A stretch of 29,830 nt of DNA from the IMG/VR virus record IMGVR_UViG_3300042563_001133, positions 1-29,830 of that record; one strand, written 5' to 3'. The notes under the pieces are model-generated. The model did not search any database. It had not been told where the DNA came from and was given only the letters and a program-made list of their open reading frames with translations. The position numbers and the translations under genes were made by a program. This stretch comes from a virus. Below, in pieces: positions 7,805 to 15,469 of the stretch (position 1 is its first letter; each line of letters begins with the position of its first letter).

Positions 7805-9326
7805 TTTATCACAACAACAAAAAGATGACTGGGCATTGTTCTTACCAGCAGTGTCTAGCTTTTTCATTAGTGGCTTGGGCAAACAACGTGAAGGTAACAA
7901 CTACTTTGATGCCGCACGTATTCCTGCAGGCTTCAATGGTGATGTTGAATGTTTAAACTTTTTAAACAGTAAAGAAGGTCTATATACTTACAAGTGGGGT
8001 CTATACTCAGCAGGTCATGCTAACTTAGATCCTACTAAAGATGATCACGCGGAATCTATTATTCGTAAACGTGAACAGGGAACTTTCATGTTAGGTGATA
8101 GCGGCGGCTTTCAAATTCTTAAAGGTCAATGGCCGGCTGATTGGAAAGATCCTAACTGTCCTAAAGCATTAGCAAAGCGCAAAGAAGTTTTGTTGTGGAT
8201 GGATACGTATATGGATTATGGTATGTGTCTTGATGTTCCAAGTGAATCTTATCGTAATACCAAAGCATATGAACAACATAAGATTGCTAACTTAGGCGAT
8301 GCAGTCAAGGCTACTCATATCAATAACGAATACTTTATTAAGAATCGCAATGGTAAATGTAAGTTTCTAAACGTTATGCAGGGCCTAACACATACTGATA
8401 GTGACCATTGGTATGAAGAAATGAAGAAATACTGTAACCCAAATATCTATCCTGACAATCACTTCAATGGGTGGGCGTTTGGTGGTCAGAATAAGATTGA
8501 CGTTGACCTGATGCTACGTAGACTTGTAGGTATCATCCATGACGGATTGTTAGTAGAAGGAAAGCACGATTTACTACACTGTTTGGGTGTAAGTATTATG
8601 GAATACGCTGTATTGTTCACTGATATTCAACGTGCTATCCGTAAGTATCACAATCCTAAATTTGTGATTACATTTGACTGTGCTAGTCCTTTCTTTAGTG
8701 CGGCTAAAGGTCTTGCTTACTTCAATACAACTATTGAACATAACAAGAAGTGGGCATACTCTATGACTAAGACTGCTGAAAGTAAAGATTATGCAAGCGA
8801 TACTCGAAAATTCCGTGATGCTGTTTTGCAAGAAGGTATCCATGATAAGTTCACTGATAGCCCAGTAACAGATCGTATGCTAATGAAAGACCTATGCTAT
8901 CGAGGTCATGGATTTATCAACAATCAAGGCAAAGAAACTAAGACTAGTTGGGACACACTGAGTTACACATTGTTACAAGCACATAATGTTTATCAACATC
9001 TTTCTGCGGTGCAAGAAGCTAATCGCAGATACGAACAAGGAATTATGCCTAAGATGCTAATTAATAAGTTTGAAGACATGCACTTTGGAAACATCATTGA
9101 TGAAATATTTAGATTAAATGATAGAGAAAAAAGCCTAGCATTAATCAAACAGCATGAGAATCTATGGACTCAAATGAAGTCTGGTAGTCAAGGTTTGAGT
9201 GGTCAAAAAACAATCAATGCAATCACTATGTTTAATACATTGTTCGAAGAAGTAAATACTATCGAACCTGAAATGATCACTGAAGATGATAGCGATGATG
9301 CAATTCAGGAAGCATTAGGAGAATGA
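7791..9326 (+). CDS. dpdA: DpdA-like DNA 7-deazaguanine transglycosylase (TGT fold)
   Basis: 511 aa. Motifs of the tRNA-guanine transglycosylase fold appear in order: GDSGGFQ (102-108, with the general Asp), CLDVP (146-150), NVMQGL (194-199), WAFGGQ (228-233), HCLGVS (263-268) and ITFDCASP (293-300), where D296 matches the nucleophile of the TGT FDC motif. Both catalytic aspartates are therefore kept. The zinc-binding CxCx2Cx(n)H module of tRNA-acting TGTs is not evident, as expected for phage DpdA, which exchanges guanine in DNA for a 7-deazaguanine. The presence of folE, queD-like and queE nearby supports this role. No ATG occurs before residue 100, so TTG (7791) is the likely start. Confidence 0.85.
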   Translation: MEQINLSQQQKDDWALFLPAVSSFFISGLGKQREGNNYFDAARIPAGFNGDVECLNFLNSKEGLYTYKWGLYSAGHANLDPTKDDHAESIIRKREQGTFMLGDSGGFQILKGQWPADWKDPNCPKALAKRKEVLLWMDTYMDYGMCLDVPSESYRNTKAYEQHKIANLGDAVKATHINNEYFIKNRNGKCKFLNVMQGLTHTDSDHWYEEMKKYCNPNIYPDNHFNGWAFGGQNKIDVDLMLRRLVGIIHDGLLVEGKHDLLHCLGVSIMEYAVLFTDIQRAIRKYHNPKFVITFDCASPFFSAAKGLAYFNTTIEHNKKWAYSMTKTAESKDYASDTRKFRDAVLQEGIHDKFTDSPVTDRMLMKDLCYRGHGFINNQGKETKTSWDTLSYTLLQAHNVYQHLSAVQEANRRYEQGIMPKMLINKFEDMHFGNIIDEIFRLNDREKSLALIKQHENLWTQMKSGSQGLSGQKTINAITMFNTLFEEVNTIEPEMITEDDSDDAIQEALGE

Positions 9327-9327
9327 T

Positions 9328-9540
9328 ATGCCATATACACAACGAATCAAAACACTTGAAGAATCACACCGACTAGTAGATAATCAATTATTTCAGCTAG
9401 AAAAATCAGGTAGTACTGATACTACAAAGATAAATGAATTGAGCCAAACTAAGGCAAAATATTTGAAAGAGTTAAGTGAGATGAGGAGAGCACAGTGGGA
9501 TCATGACCACGAAACAGTTCATTATGATGATGACCGATGA
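9328..9540 (+). CDS. Small coiled-coil protein, DUF465/YdcH-like
   Basis: 70 aa, Shine-Dalgarno AGGAG 6 nt before the ATG. The sequence begins QRIKTLEESHRLVDNQL and continues with a second heptad helix (TKAKYLKELSEMRRAQW), matching the small YdcH/DUF465 helical-hairpin type. It ends in an Asp/His-rich tail. It is probably translated with dpdA (1-nt gap) and overlaps the next gene as ATGA. No function is known to me. Confidence 0.65.
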   Translation: MPYTQRIKTLEESHRLVDNQLFQLEKSGSTDTTKINELSQTKAKYLKELSEMRRAQWDHDHETVHYDDDR

Positions 9541-10379
9541 AATATAAAAAAATAATTACAAGTGGTTGCAGTTTTAGTGACCCGGTAACTCCCTTTACCT
9601 GGCCCAACCAACTAGAAAAACACATCGAACGATTGGATCCTGCTGTGAAGTTTGACCATAGAGGATTGTCTAGTCAAGGGCAAGAGCTTATTCAGAAGAA
9701 AACACTTCACGCTATACACGAAGCATTGGAACAAGGATATCGACCAGAAGATATTGCAGTTTTCGTAATGTGGTCTAGTAATGATAGAAAATCTTTTTAT
9801 GTAGATCACGGAGATTTTGTTAATGAATTAGTTGAAAATTGGAAAGGTTCTCAACAGGGTTGGCAACTACAACTAGGCGACCTTAAAAACTTTTCAGAGA
9901 ATCCCGGCGAAGTTACGTCAAAGGCCGACAAAATAAACAATGTCATTCGATATAACAAATGGGGAGGATGGCTTATCACATCTGCCCATACAATTGATGC
10001 TGTTAAGTTTGTAAGAGATTATTTTATGATGGGTGTCGGAGAACCATGTGCATTATCGGTCCACACAAGTCTTGAAAATATAATTATGTTGCAACATACC
10101 TGCAAGACATTGGGTATTAAATTGTACCAACAATATTTTATGGATCTTACTTTCAATGATTTTAAACAGTTTAAAGATCATCAAATTGTGCAATATCTAC
10201 TAAAACAAATAGACACATCAACCTTTATTTCACCCGAAAAGTCAATTCATGGTTACTTACTACCAAATCCAGAATGCTTTAAAGATGTTAGAGATCCACA
10301 TCCTAATGGGTTGGGTCATAGACGCTGGCTTACAGAAGTAATGTTACCACATTTAGTTGACGACGGGTTCTTTGACTGA
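9537..10379 (+). CDS. SGNH-hydrolase-like phage protein
   Basis: 280 aa. It starts SGCSFSDPVTPFTWPNQL; the serine after Gly-Cys (residue 12) sits where GDSL enzymes have their nucleophile. MWSSNDRKSF (about 78-87) supplies the conserved Asn-Asp block. DPHPNGLGHRRWL (about 252-264) gives the C-terminal Asp-x-His. These three features identify an SGNH fold with the common phage GCSFS variant. It overlaps its upstream neighbour as ATGA. It is the second SGNH gene in the window and is not a close copy of the first. The substrate is unknown; an esterase on glycans is likely. Confidence 0.7.
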   Translation: MKYKKIITSGCSFSDPVTPFTWPNQLEKHIERLDPAVKFDHRGLSSQGQELIQKKTLHAIHEALEQGYRPEDIAVFVMWSSNDRKSFYVDHGDFVNELVENWKGSQQGWQLQLGDLKNFSENPGEVTSKADKINNVIRYNKWGGWLITSAHTIDAVKFVRDYFMMGVGEPCALSVHTSLENIIMLQHTCKTLGIKLYQQYFMDLTFNDFKQFKDHQIVQYLLKQIDTSTFISPEKSIHGYLLPNPECFKDVRDPHPNGLGHRRWLTEVMLPHLVDDGFFD

Positions 10380-10385
10380 TATAAT
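10357..10385 (+). promoter_or_regulatory. Sigma70-type promoter with near-leaderless start
   Basis: TTGACG (10357-10362), 17-nt spacer, TATAAT (10380-10385), overlapping the end of the SGNH-like gene. Transcription would start at about 10392, next to the ATG at 10393. Confidence 0.6.
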
Positions 10386-10392
10386 AATACTC

Positions 10393-10845
10393 ATGAATCA
10401 ACACGAACAAGCAATGACTGAAAAACGTCAACGAATTAAAGATTTAGCGAACCGTACTATTTTTGTTCGCTTTCAGAAAGAGGGTATTCATAAGTACCCA
10501 GCGGCAGCAACAGACCCTAATTTGGCAACAGGTGATGAGTATGATGTTAGCTTTCTAGCAACTCCGCATCGACACATCTTTCATTTTGAAGTGTCGATTG
10601 AAGTGTTTCACAACGACCGGGATATCGAGTTTATTCAGTTCAAGCGATGGTTAGAGAATCAATATTCTCAAGGCATTCTTGCATTGGATTACAAAAGTTG
10701 TGAAATGATTAGTGATGACCTCTATGAAGTTATCGCAACTCGATATCCAAATCGCAACATCGCTATTCAAGTATCAGAAGATAATGAAAACGGTGCTACG
10801 ATTATTTACAATACACGACAACCTTATCAATCACTCGCTATTTAA
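10393..10845 (+). CDS. Conserved T4-like phage protein of unknown function
   Basis: 150 aa. The core TIFVRFQKEGIHKYPAA, the HRHIFHFEVSIEVFHNDRDIEF segment and DYKSCEMISDDLY form a pattern I recognise from many aquatic T4-like phages; the function is not known. The protein looks soluble and mixed alpha/beta. The start at 10393 lies 7 nt after a TATAAT and has no Shine-Dalgarno sequence; ATG 10414 is an alternative. In related phages this family often sits near nucleotide-metabolism genes, which matches the present neighbourhood, but that is weak evidence. Confidence 0.7.
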   Translation: MNQHEQAMTEKRQRIKDLANRTIFVRFQKEGIHKYPAAATDPNLATGDEYDVSFLATPHRHIFHFEVSIEVFHNDRDIEFIQFKRWLENQYSQGILALDYKSCEMISDDLYEVIATRYPNRNIAIQVSEDNENGATIIYNTRQPYQSLAI

Positions 10846-10858
10846 AGGAATTAATAAA

Positions 10859-11065
10859 ATGGCAAAGCAACACTATCAATCCAACCCTCGTGTTCGTCAA
10901 ATTTTTGATGATCTAGAAAAGTATTTGGAATTCTGCCAAGACTATGGTTATAAATTTGACGAAGCAGACTTGTATAGTAATAAAAGTTACATCTACCGTC
11001 AATTCACTAAATATCTGACAGGGAAGCCTGTACGATATATGTGGGAACTGGATGCAAAAAATTAA
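10859..11065 (+). CDS. Small conserved phage protein, unknown
   Basis: 68 aa from the ATG at 10859, which has the Shine-Dalgarno AAAGGA; a longer frame from 10712 overlaps the preceding gene and is rejected. The sequence is helical, with FDDLEKYLEFCQDYGYKFDE and a YRQF-x(2)-YL segment. Its C-terminus overlaps the start of the nucleotidyltransferase fusion by 14 nt. No function is known. Confidence 0.65.
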   Translation: MAKQHYQSNPRVRQIFDDLEKYLEFCQDYGYKFDEADLYSNKSYIYRQFTKYLTGKPVRYMWELDAKN

Positions 11066-11819
11066 GATAGTAATAGTGACCGGGGGATTCGATCCGATTC
11101 ACTCTGGTCATATTGAATATTTCAAAGCCGCCCGTAAATTAGGAGAGAAACTAATTGTCGGGCTAAACTCTGATGATTGGTTGACCCGTAAAAAGGGTCG
11201 ACCTTTTATGCCAATTGTAGAACGAATATCAGTAGTAGAAAACTTATCAATGGTTGATCACTGCATATTGTTTAACGATAATGATGGCTCTAGTATAGAA
11301 GCTATAAGGAATGTCAGACAAATGTACCCTGACGCTCATATTATCTTTGCCAATGGCGGAGACAGAACAAAAGAAAACATTCCTGAAATGTCTTTCCAAG
11401 ATCAAAACTTAGAGTTCGTTTTTGGAGTAGGTGGTGAGGATAAGAAAAACTCTAGCAGTTGGATTCTTGAAGAATGGAAAAATCCAAAAACTAGAAGACC
11501 GTGGGGTTGGTATCGAGTATTAGATGACAAACTTGGATACAAAGTAAAAGAATTAGTCATCGAGCCAGGCCAACGATTGAGTATGCAACGCCATTTCTTA
11601 CGTTCAGAACACTGGTATATACTTAAGGGTAAATGTGATATTGCAACTGATGTAAAAGGTAGTATAATGAATATTACTAAAAATGCAAATGAAACTTATC
11701 AGATCGGCACAGGTGTATGGCATCAAGGTCAGAACAATTATACTGAACCATGTCATATACTAGAAGTTCAATACGGTGACAAGTGTATAGAAGAAGATAT
11801 AGAAAGAAAAGATGCGTAA
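11052..11819 (+). CDS. Nucleotidyltransferase (RfaE2/TagD-like) fused to a cupin
   Basis: 255 aa in two domains. Residues 1-125 form a cytidylyltransferase-like Rossmann domain with GGFDPIHSGH (11-20), whose HxGH contacts the nucleotide phosphates. Residues about 150-250 form a cupin of the type II mannose-6-phosphate isomerase kind: RPWGWYRVL, a KELVIEPGQRLSMQRH block with candidate metal ligands, EHWYILKG, then GVWHQGQN. SSSWILEEW links the two. Such a fusion would activate a sugar phosphate as a nucleotide sugar and isomerise or shape the sugar. The exact substrate is unknown. The gene overlaps both neighbours and precedes a glycosyltransferase that may use its product. Confidence 0.75.
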   Translation: MQKIKIVIVTGGFDPIHSGHIEYFKAARKLGEKLIVGLNSDDWLTRKKGRPFMPIVERISVVENLSMVDHCILFNDNDGSSIEAIRNVRQMYPDAHIIFANGGDRTKENIPEMSFQDQNLEFVFGVGGEDKKNSSSWILEEWKNPKTRRPWGWYRVLDDKLGYKVKELVIEPGQRLSMQRHFLRSEHWYILKGKCDIATDVKGSIMNITKNANETYQIGTGVWHQGQNNYTEPCHILEVQYGDKCIEEDIERKDA

Positions 11820-12999
11820 ATTATTTTATATGGGTTTAGAACCCTACAAAGCACGATATACCCTTCAATTACTAGAATGGAATGTTGAAGTTTTTAAACG
11901 TAGAAAATTAAAGTATGTTGTAGTTCCCGGAGAAACATTAAGTAATGATCAAGCTATTGTAACAGGTCAAGTACTAGATGCACATGGTCGCTCATACTTT
12001 GGTATGAGTCAATTGATGAATCTAGTTAAGATGATGAAGTCCGGAGAAGTTACTAGTGAAGATGTTATCTATTTTGAAGATATGTTTCAGCCGGGCTTTG
12101 AGAGTCTGCCTTATATCCTTAATCAAGTTAGTGAGGCACATCGCCCTAAAATATATGTGCGCTGTCTTGCGCAGTCTATCGATCCTGATGACTTTGTTCA
12201 CGTTTGGGGGATGGCCAAATGGATGGGTTCCTATGAGAAAATGGTCTGCGAAGCTGTTAGCCAGAGTGGTGGTGCGATCCTCGCAACTAATGAAGAAATG
12301 GTCATGAACATGAAGATTGCAGGTTGGGATGTACCAATCTACAATATCAGTGGTCTAGCATTTGGTAAGGATGAGGTTATGTCTCGTGTAGATAGGAATA
12401 TTCCTTTTCATGATCGTAAACATCGTGTTGTATTCAGTGCTCGTTGGGATCAAGAAAAGCAGCCTGATTTTTACATGGATGTTATTGAAGCATGGGCTAA
12501 ACGTCATCCAAACAACAGTGTAGAATTTGCTGTGTGCAGTGGTGCTAAACTGCGTAGCAATAATGATAGTTACATGAAACGTACACATGATTTAGTAGAG
12601 CGTGACCTATTACGTATCTATGAGGATTTAGAAAAGAATGATTACTATGATATTGTTAATAACAGTCGTGTTGTTTTTAATTGTGCTTTACAAGATTGGG
12701 TTTCAAACACCGTATCAGAGGCCGATGCTCTTGGATGTAATGTACTGTATCCAGCGTATCGTAGCTTCCCTGAAACTTTTAGTAACGATCCAGAAAGACT
12801 ATACATCCCGTGGTCTGTAGAAGATGCATTAGATAAACTTGAAAAGTTATTGAAGAAACCACATGCTGATATTGGCAAAATCAGTGATTACAACAATGGA
12901 ACGATTGATAGAATCGTTGACATTTTACAAGGCAATGGACAGAGTATGTTGAGAATGTCCACTGACTACAGAAAACATACCCGCGAATCTAAATATTAA
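11812..12999 (+). CDS. GT-B type glycosyltransferase
   Basis: 395 aa. The C-terminal Rossmann domain begins with HRVVFSARWDQEKQPDFYMD (from about 204), corresponding to the 'GR...K' donor site of GT4-type enzymes. DWVSNTVSEADALGCNVLYP (about 295-314) corresponds to the conserved E-x(7)-E/G donor-binding segment. The N-terminal acceptor domain includes EDMFQPGFESLPYI. It overlaps the nucleotidyltransferase-cupin gene by 8 nt, so the two probably work on the same sugar. It is distinct from the second glycosyltransferase at 18004. Acceptor unknown: virion protein, host surface or modified DNA base are all possible. Confidence 0.7.
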   Translation: MRKLFYMGLEPYKARYTLQLLEWNVEVFKRRKLKYVVVPGETLSNDQAIVTGQVLDAHGRSYFGMSQLMNLVKMMKSGEVTSEDVIYFEDMFQPGFESLPYILNQVSEAHRPKIYVRCLAQSIDPDDFVHVWGMAKWMGSYEKMVCEAVSQSGGAILATNEEMVMNMKIAGWDVPIYNISGLAFGKDEVMSRVDRNIPFHDRKHRVVFSARWDQEKQPDFYMDVIEAWAKRHPNNSVEFAVCSGAKLRSNNDSYMKRTHDLVERDLLRIYEDLEKNDYYDIVNNSRVVFNCALQDWVSNTVSEADALGCNVLYPAYRSFPETFSNDPERLYIPWSVEDALDKLEKLLKKPHADIGKISDYNNGTIDRIVDILQGNGQSMLRMSTDYRKHTRESKY

Positions 13000-13009
13000 G
13001 GAGAAAATT

Positions 13010-13207
13010 ATGAGCGCACATCAAGATATTGAAACACAATTGGCTGCATACAATGCAGAGAACGCTAAGTTTGTAGCAGGTAATGCGGCAGCAGGTACTC
13101 GTGCCCGTAAAGCATTAGCTGAACTAGCTAAAGCAGTTAAGGCTCGCCGTAACGAAATTACAGCAGAAAAAGCCGCACGTGCTGAAGAAAAAGCTAAAGC
13201 AAAGTAA
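13010..13207 (+). CDS. Small Lys/Ala-rich protein, histone H1-like
   Basis: 65 aa, strong Shine-Dalgarno AAGGAG. The core AAGTRARKALAELAKAVKARR and the tail of Ala-Glu-Lys repeats give a basic amphipathic helix like the bacterial Hc1/H1-like proteins that are also found in phages. It probably binds nucleic acid. It starts 10 nt after the glycosyltransferase and is followed by a non-coding gap with a strong hairpin. Confidence 0.6.
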   Translation: MSAHQDIETQLAAYNAENAKFVAGNAAAGTRARKALAELAKAVKARRNEITAEKAARAEEKAKAK

Positions 13208-13220
13208 TTTTGCTAAATAT

Positions 13221-13247
13221 GTTGTAAGCTACACAACGGTAGCTTAC
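13221..13247 (+). promoter_or_regulatory. folE leader with two mutually exclusive hairpins
   Basis: GTAAGCTAC (13224-13232) and GTAGCTTAC (13239-13247) form a perfect 9-bp stem with a 6-nt loop. GTTGT (13221-13225) and ACAAC (13233-13237) form an alternative 5-bp stem that uses some of the same bases. No U-tract follows, so this is not a standard terminator. It lies 35 nt before the folE ATG, whose Shine-Dalgarno is AAAGGAAGG. Confidence 0.5.
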
Positions 13248-13282
13248 ATATCAAAACAAAACCATCACAAAGGAAGGTTATC

Positions 13283-13963
13283 ATGAGTTATAATAAAACA
13301 AAAACAGATCCAGAGTTGGGTCAAAAAGTACACGAACATCTAGTCAAAATGGGTGTCGAGACACCTACATTGCCGAACAATTTAGATCGAAAAGATAAGA
13401 TTGATAGAATTGAAGAACATTTCACTATCATTATGCAATATCTTGGATTAGATTTGTCTGATGACAGTCTTATTGAAACACCAAAGCGTGTTGCTAAAAT
13501 GTATGTCAATGAAATCTTTTGGGGGCTAGACTATGAGGCATTTCCAAAGTGTACGACTGTCGATAACAAGATGCATTACAACGAAATGGTCGTTGAACGC
13601 AACGTTAATGTCCAGAGTAACTGCGAACATCACTTTGTTATTATTGACGGTCTGGCCACTGTTGCTTATGTTCCTAAGCAAAGAGTCCTCGGACTTTCAA
13701 AAATTAATCGTATTGTCGAATATTTCTCTAAGCGCCCTCAAATCCAAGAGAGACTTACAGAACAAATCTTCCACACTCTCCAATTTATACTGGAGACTGA
13801 AGATGTTGCGGTAATGATTGACGCACAGCACTATTGCGTAAAATCACGCGGTGTAGAAGATACAGGCTCAAGTACAGTTACTTGTCGTTTAGGTGGTGGA
13901 TTCAAAACAGATCCAGCCGCAAGACAAGAGTTTTTACAGATTGCTAACAAGGGTTGCAAATGA
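13283..13963 (+). CDS. folE: GTP cyclohydrolase I
   Basis: 226 aa, near the usual family length (about 220). It has NCEHH (113-117), the zinc and active-site block, then AYVPKQRVLGLSKINRIVEYFSKRPQIQERL (GLSK at 137-140), and HYCVKSRGVEDTGSSTVT (183-200). The zinc ligands C114, H117 and C185 are all present. FolE converts GTP to 7,8-dihydroneopterin triphosphate, the first step of both folate and queuosine/7-deazaguanine synthesis. With the QueD-like and QueE genes within 3.5 kb it most likely feeds 7-deazaguanine synthesis. It has its own 75-nt leader and overlaps the next gene as ATGA. Confidence 0.95.
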   Translation: MSYNKTKTDPELGQKVHEHLVKMGVETPTLPNNLDRKDKIDRIEEHFTIIMQYLGLDLSDDSLIETPKRVAKMYVNEIFWGLDYEAFPKCTTVDNKMHYNEMVVERNVNVQSNCEHHFVIIDGLATVAYVPKQRVLGLSKINRIVEYFSKRPQIQERLTEQIFHTLQFILETEDVAVMIDAQHYCVKSRGVEDTGSSTVTCRLGGGFKTDPAARQEFLQIANKGCK

Positions 13964-14397
13964 GTGAAATTATTGAAGATACTATTAGTAGAAATAAAAA
14001 ATTTCAAGAAGAAAGAACTCGCAGGTTAAAAAGAATGCGAGAACTTAAAGCACCTGATATCATAATTCAAACTGAAGAAATGATATCAAAAATGACTATA
14101 GCAGAATATAAAATCTTCTGTCAGCAAGCCGAAGAAGAAGATAAAAAAGTTAAAGTAGAATACGCTAAAAATAATCCTATTCAAAAACATATAGTCGATG
14201 AAATTTATGATAGGGAAAGTAAACTCTCTTATACTTTCTTCACTTACTCATCTACTGTACAGTGGACAATGGCTATTAATCCTTTGAGTTTTATGAGTGC
14301 AGATGATTACGACAATGATTTATATCAAACTTTTTTAGACCATGCTCAAGAACTTTATCAAGAAAGATTCAAAGAAAAATGGAAGGCTGAAGAATGA
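13960..14397 (+). CDS. Conserved phage protein, unknown, charged helical N-terminus
   Basis: 145 aa, ATGA overlap with folE. The N-terminal 75 residues are highly charged and probably helical (RTRRLKRMRELKAPDIIIQTEEM, in part). The C-terminal part (SYTFFTYSSTVQWTMAINPLSFMS) is hydrophobic and aromatic but too polar for a clear membrane segment. No motif is recognised. Its stop overlaps the next tiny gene as ATGA, so the row folE to 14758 is one coupled unit. Confidence 0.6.
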   Translation: MSEIIEDTISRNKKFQEERTRRLKRMRELKAPDIIIQTEEMISKMTIAEYKIFCQQAEEEDKKVKVEYAKNNPIQKHIVDEIYDRESKLSYTFFTYSSTVQWTMAINPLSFMSADDYDNDLYQTFLDHAQELYQERFKEKWKAEE

Positions 14398-14519
14398 ATT
14401 TATTAATCATTATTTTAGTTATCGCAATCATTGTGTCAATCGCTCGTATGTTACCAAAAAGCAATTGTACAGGTAACTGTAATCAAGGTCGCAACTGTAA
14501 TTGTGTTACAAAGGAATAA
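14394..14519 (+). CDS. 41-aa single-pass membrane protein with Cys-rich tail
   Basis: A short frame starting in an ATGA overlap. Residues 2-17 (NLLIIILVIAIIVSIA) form one membrane segment, then comes a tail with four cysteines, CTGNCNQGRNCNC (25-37). The C-x(3)-C-x(5)-C-x-C spacing could bind a metal ion. It ends 2 nt before the next ATG, with the AAAGGA inside its own 3' end serving as that gene's Shine-Dalgarno. The position in a tight operon and the coherent topology make it credible. Function unknown. Confidence 0.65.
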   Translation: MNLLIIILVIAIIVSIARMLPKSNCTGNCNQGRNCNCVTKE

Positions 14520-14521
14520 AA

Positions 14522-14758
14522 ATGGGATTCAGAAAACCAATGGACTATAATAGTGTTAGTCATCAAATTTATATGGCAGGTGTAGAACTATACAGTCCTT
14601 ACAACGACGGATACGTTCAATTTGAAATCAAAAAAGACTTGTATAAACTCAAGTGGTTGATTGATGCAATGATGAAGGATAGTCCTGAGTTTGGCGGTGA
14701 GCAAGAGTTTGTAACCGAACATGAAAAGACTATAATGTGGCGAACACTGACAAAATAA
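14522..14758 (+). CDS. Small conserved phage protein, unknown
   Basis: 78 aa from ATG 14522 with the Shine-Dalgarno AAGGA inside the preceding gene; an upstream in-frame start at 14501 would lack it. Contains LYSPYNDGYVQFEIKKDLYKLK (in part) and a charged C-terminus. No recognised motif. It lies in the folE-to-queE stretch of small genes. Confidence 0.6.
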   Translation: MGFRKPMDYNSVSHQIYMAGVELYSPYNDGYVQFEIKKDLYKLKWLIDAMMKDSPEFGGEQEFVTEHEKTIMWRTLTK

Positions 14759-14763
14759 GACTC

Positions 14764-15012
14764 ATGAATAACATGACGAAAGAGGAAGCACGTGCTTTCA
14801 TTCGTAAGGTTATGGGGCCTCCCAAACGAACGTTAGAAGGACAAGAGAAAGAAAACATGTTAACAGTGTTCCGTCTTATCGAACCTGTAGAAACTACTAA
14901 CAATCAAAGATCGTTTACAGAAGAATATGTTCACGCAGGTAAAACATATTACGTTCATTACTTTGGCAGTGAAACAGAAGTAGAAGAAGTATTACCAGAT
15001 GATATTCAATAA
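14764..15012 (+). CDS. Small phage protein, unknown
   Basis: 82 aa from ATG 14764 (ATG 14773 is an alternative); neither has a clear Shine-Dalgarno sequence, so coupling to the upstream gene 5 nt away is likely. An N-terminal helix (KEEARAFIRKVMGPPKRT) is followed by a beta-rich part with YYVHYFG. It overlaps the TagD-like gene by 14 nt. No function recognised. Confidence 0.55.
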   Translation: MNNMTKEEARAFIRKVMGPPKRTLEGQEKENMLTVFRLIEPVETTNNQRSFTEEYVHAGKTYYVHYFGSETEVEEVLPDDIQ

Positions 15013-15469
15013 AGTTAAAGAATTAAAAGAGCAAGGTAAAAAAATTGGCATAACATTTAGTCAATTTGATATGCTACATGCAGGTCACATTGCTATGCTT
15101 GCAGAAGCAAAAAATCATTGCGATTATCTAATTGCAGGACTACAGACAAATGCATCAATTGATCGCCCGGACACTAAAAACCCACCTATACAATCTATTG
15201 TCGAACGTCAAATTCAGTTGGCAGCGTGTCGTTACGTTGATGAAGTGGTTGTGTATAGTACAGAGCAGGACCTCGTTGACCTCTTACTCATATTACCGGT
15301 GGATGTCAGAATCCTTGGTGTCGAATATGCCGACAAGGAGTTCAGTGGTAAAAGTGAGTGCGAGCTCCGATCCATCGATCTTGTCTTTAACGGTAGAGAT
15401 CACTCCTTCAGTTCCAGTAGCCTACGTAAACGTGTCTATGATAGCGAAACCAAAAAGCGAGGTCAATAA
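14999..15469 (+). CDS. TagD-like cytidylyltransferase
   Basis: 156 aa. The nucleotide-binding motif FDMLHAGH (HxGH) is at about 23-30, and NGRDHSFSSSSLRKRV near the C-terminus corresponds to the RTxGISTT/SST block that holds the triphosphate. Length and layout fit single-domain glycerol-3-phosphate or sugar-phosphate cytidylyltransferases. The reaction would be CTP plus a phosphorylated substrate to a CDP derivative. It is the second nucleotidyltransferase in the window, without the cupin partner of the first. It shares 1 nt with the next gene. Substrate unknown. Confidence 0.75.
   Translation: MIFNKVKELKEQGKKIGITFSQFDMLHAGHIAMLAEAKNHCDYLIAGLQTNASIDRPDTKNPPIQSIVERQIQLAACRYVDEVVVYSTEQDLVDLLLILPVDVRILGVEYADKEFSGKSECELRSIDLVFNGRDHSFSSSSLRKRVYDSETKKRGQ

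Noticed and set aside
13221-13260. A complete preQ1 class I riboswitch before folE
   Set aside because: Only a short loop resemblance; the loop is 7 nt where about 11 is expected and no pseudoknot-forming tail was found. Kept only as a hint in a finding.
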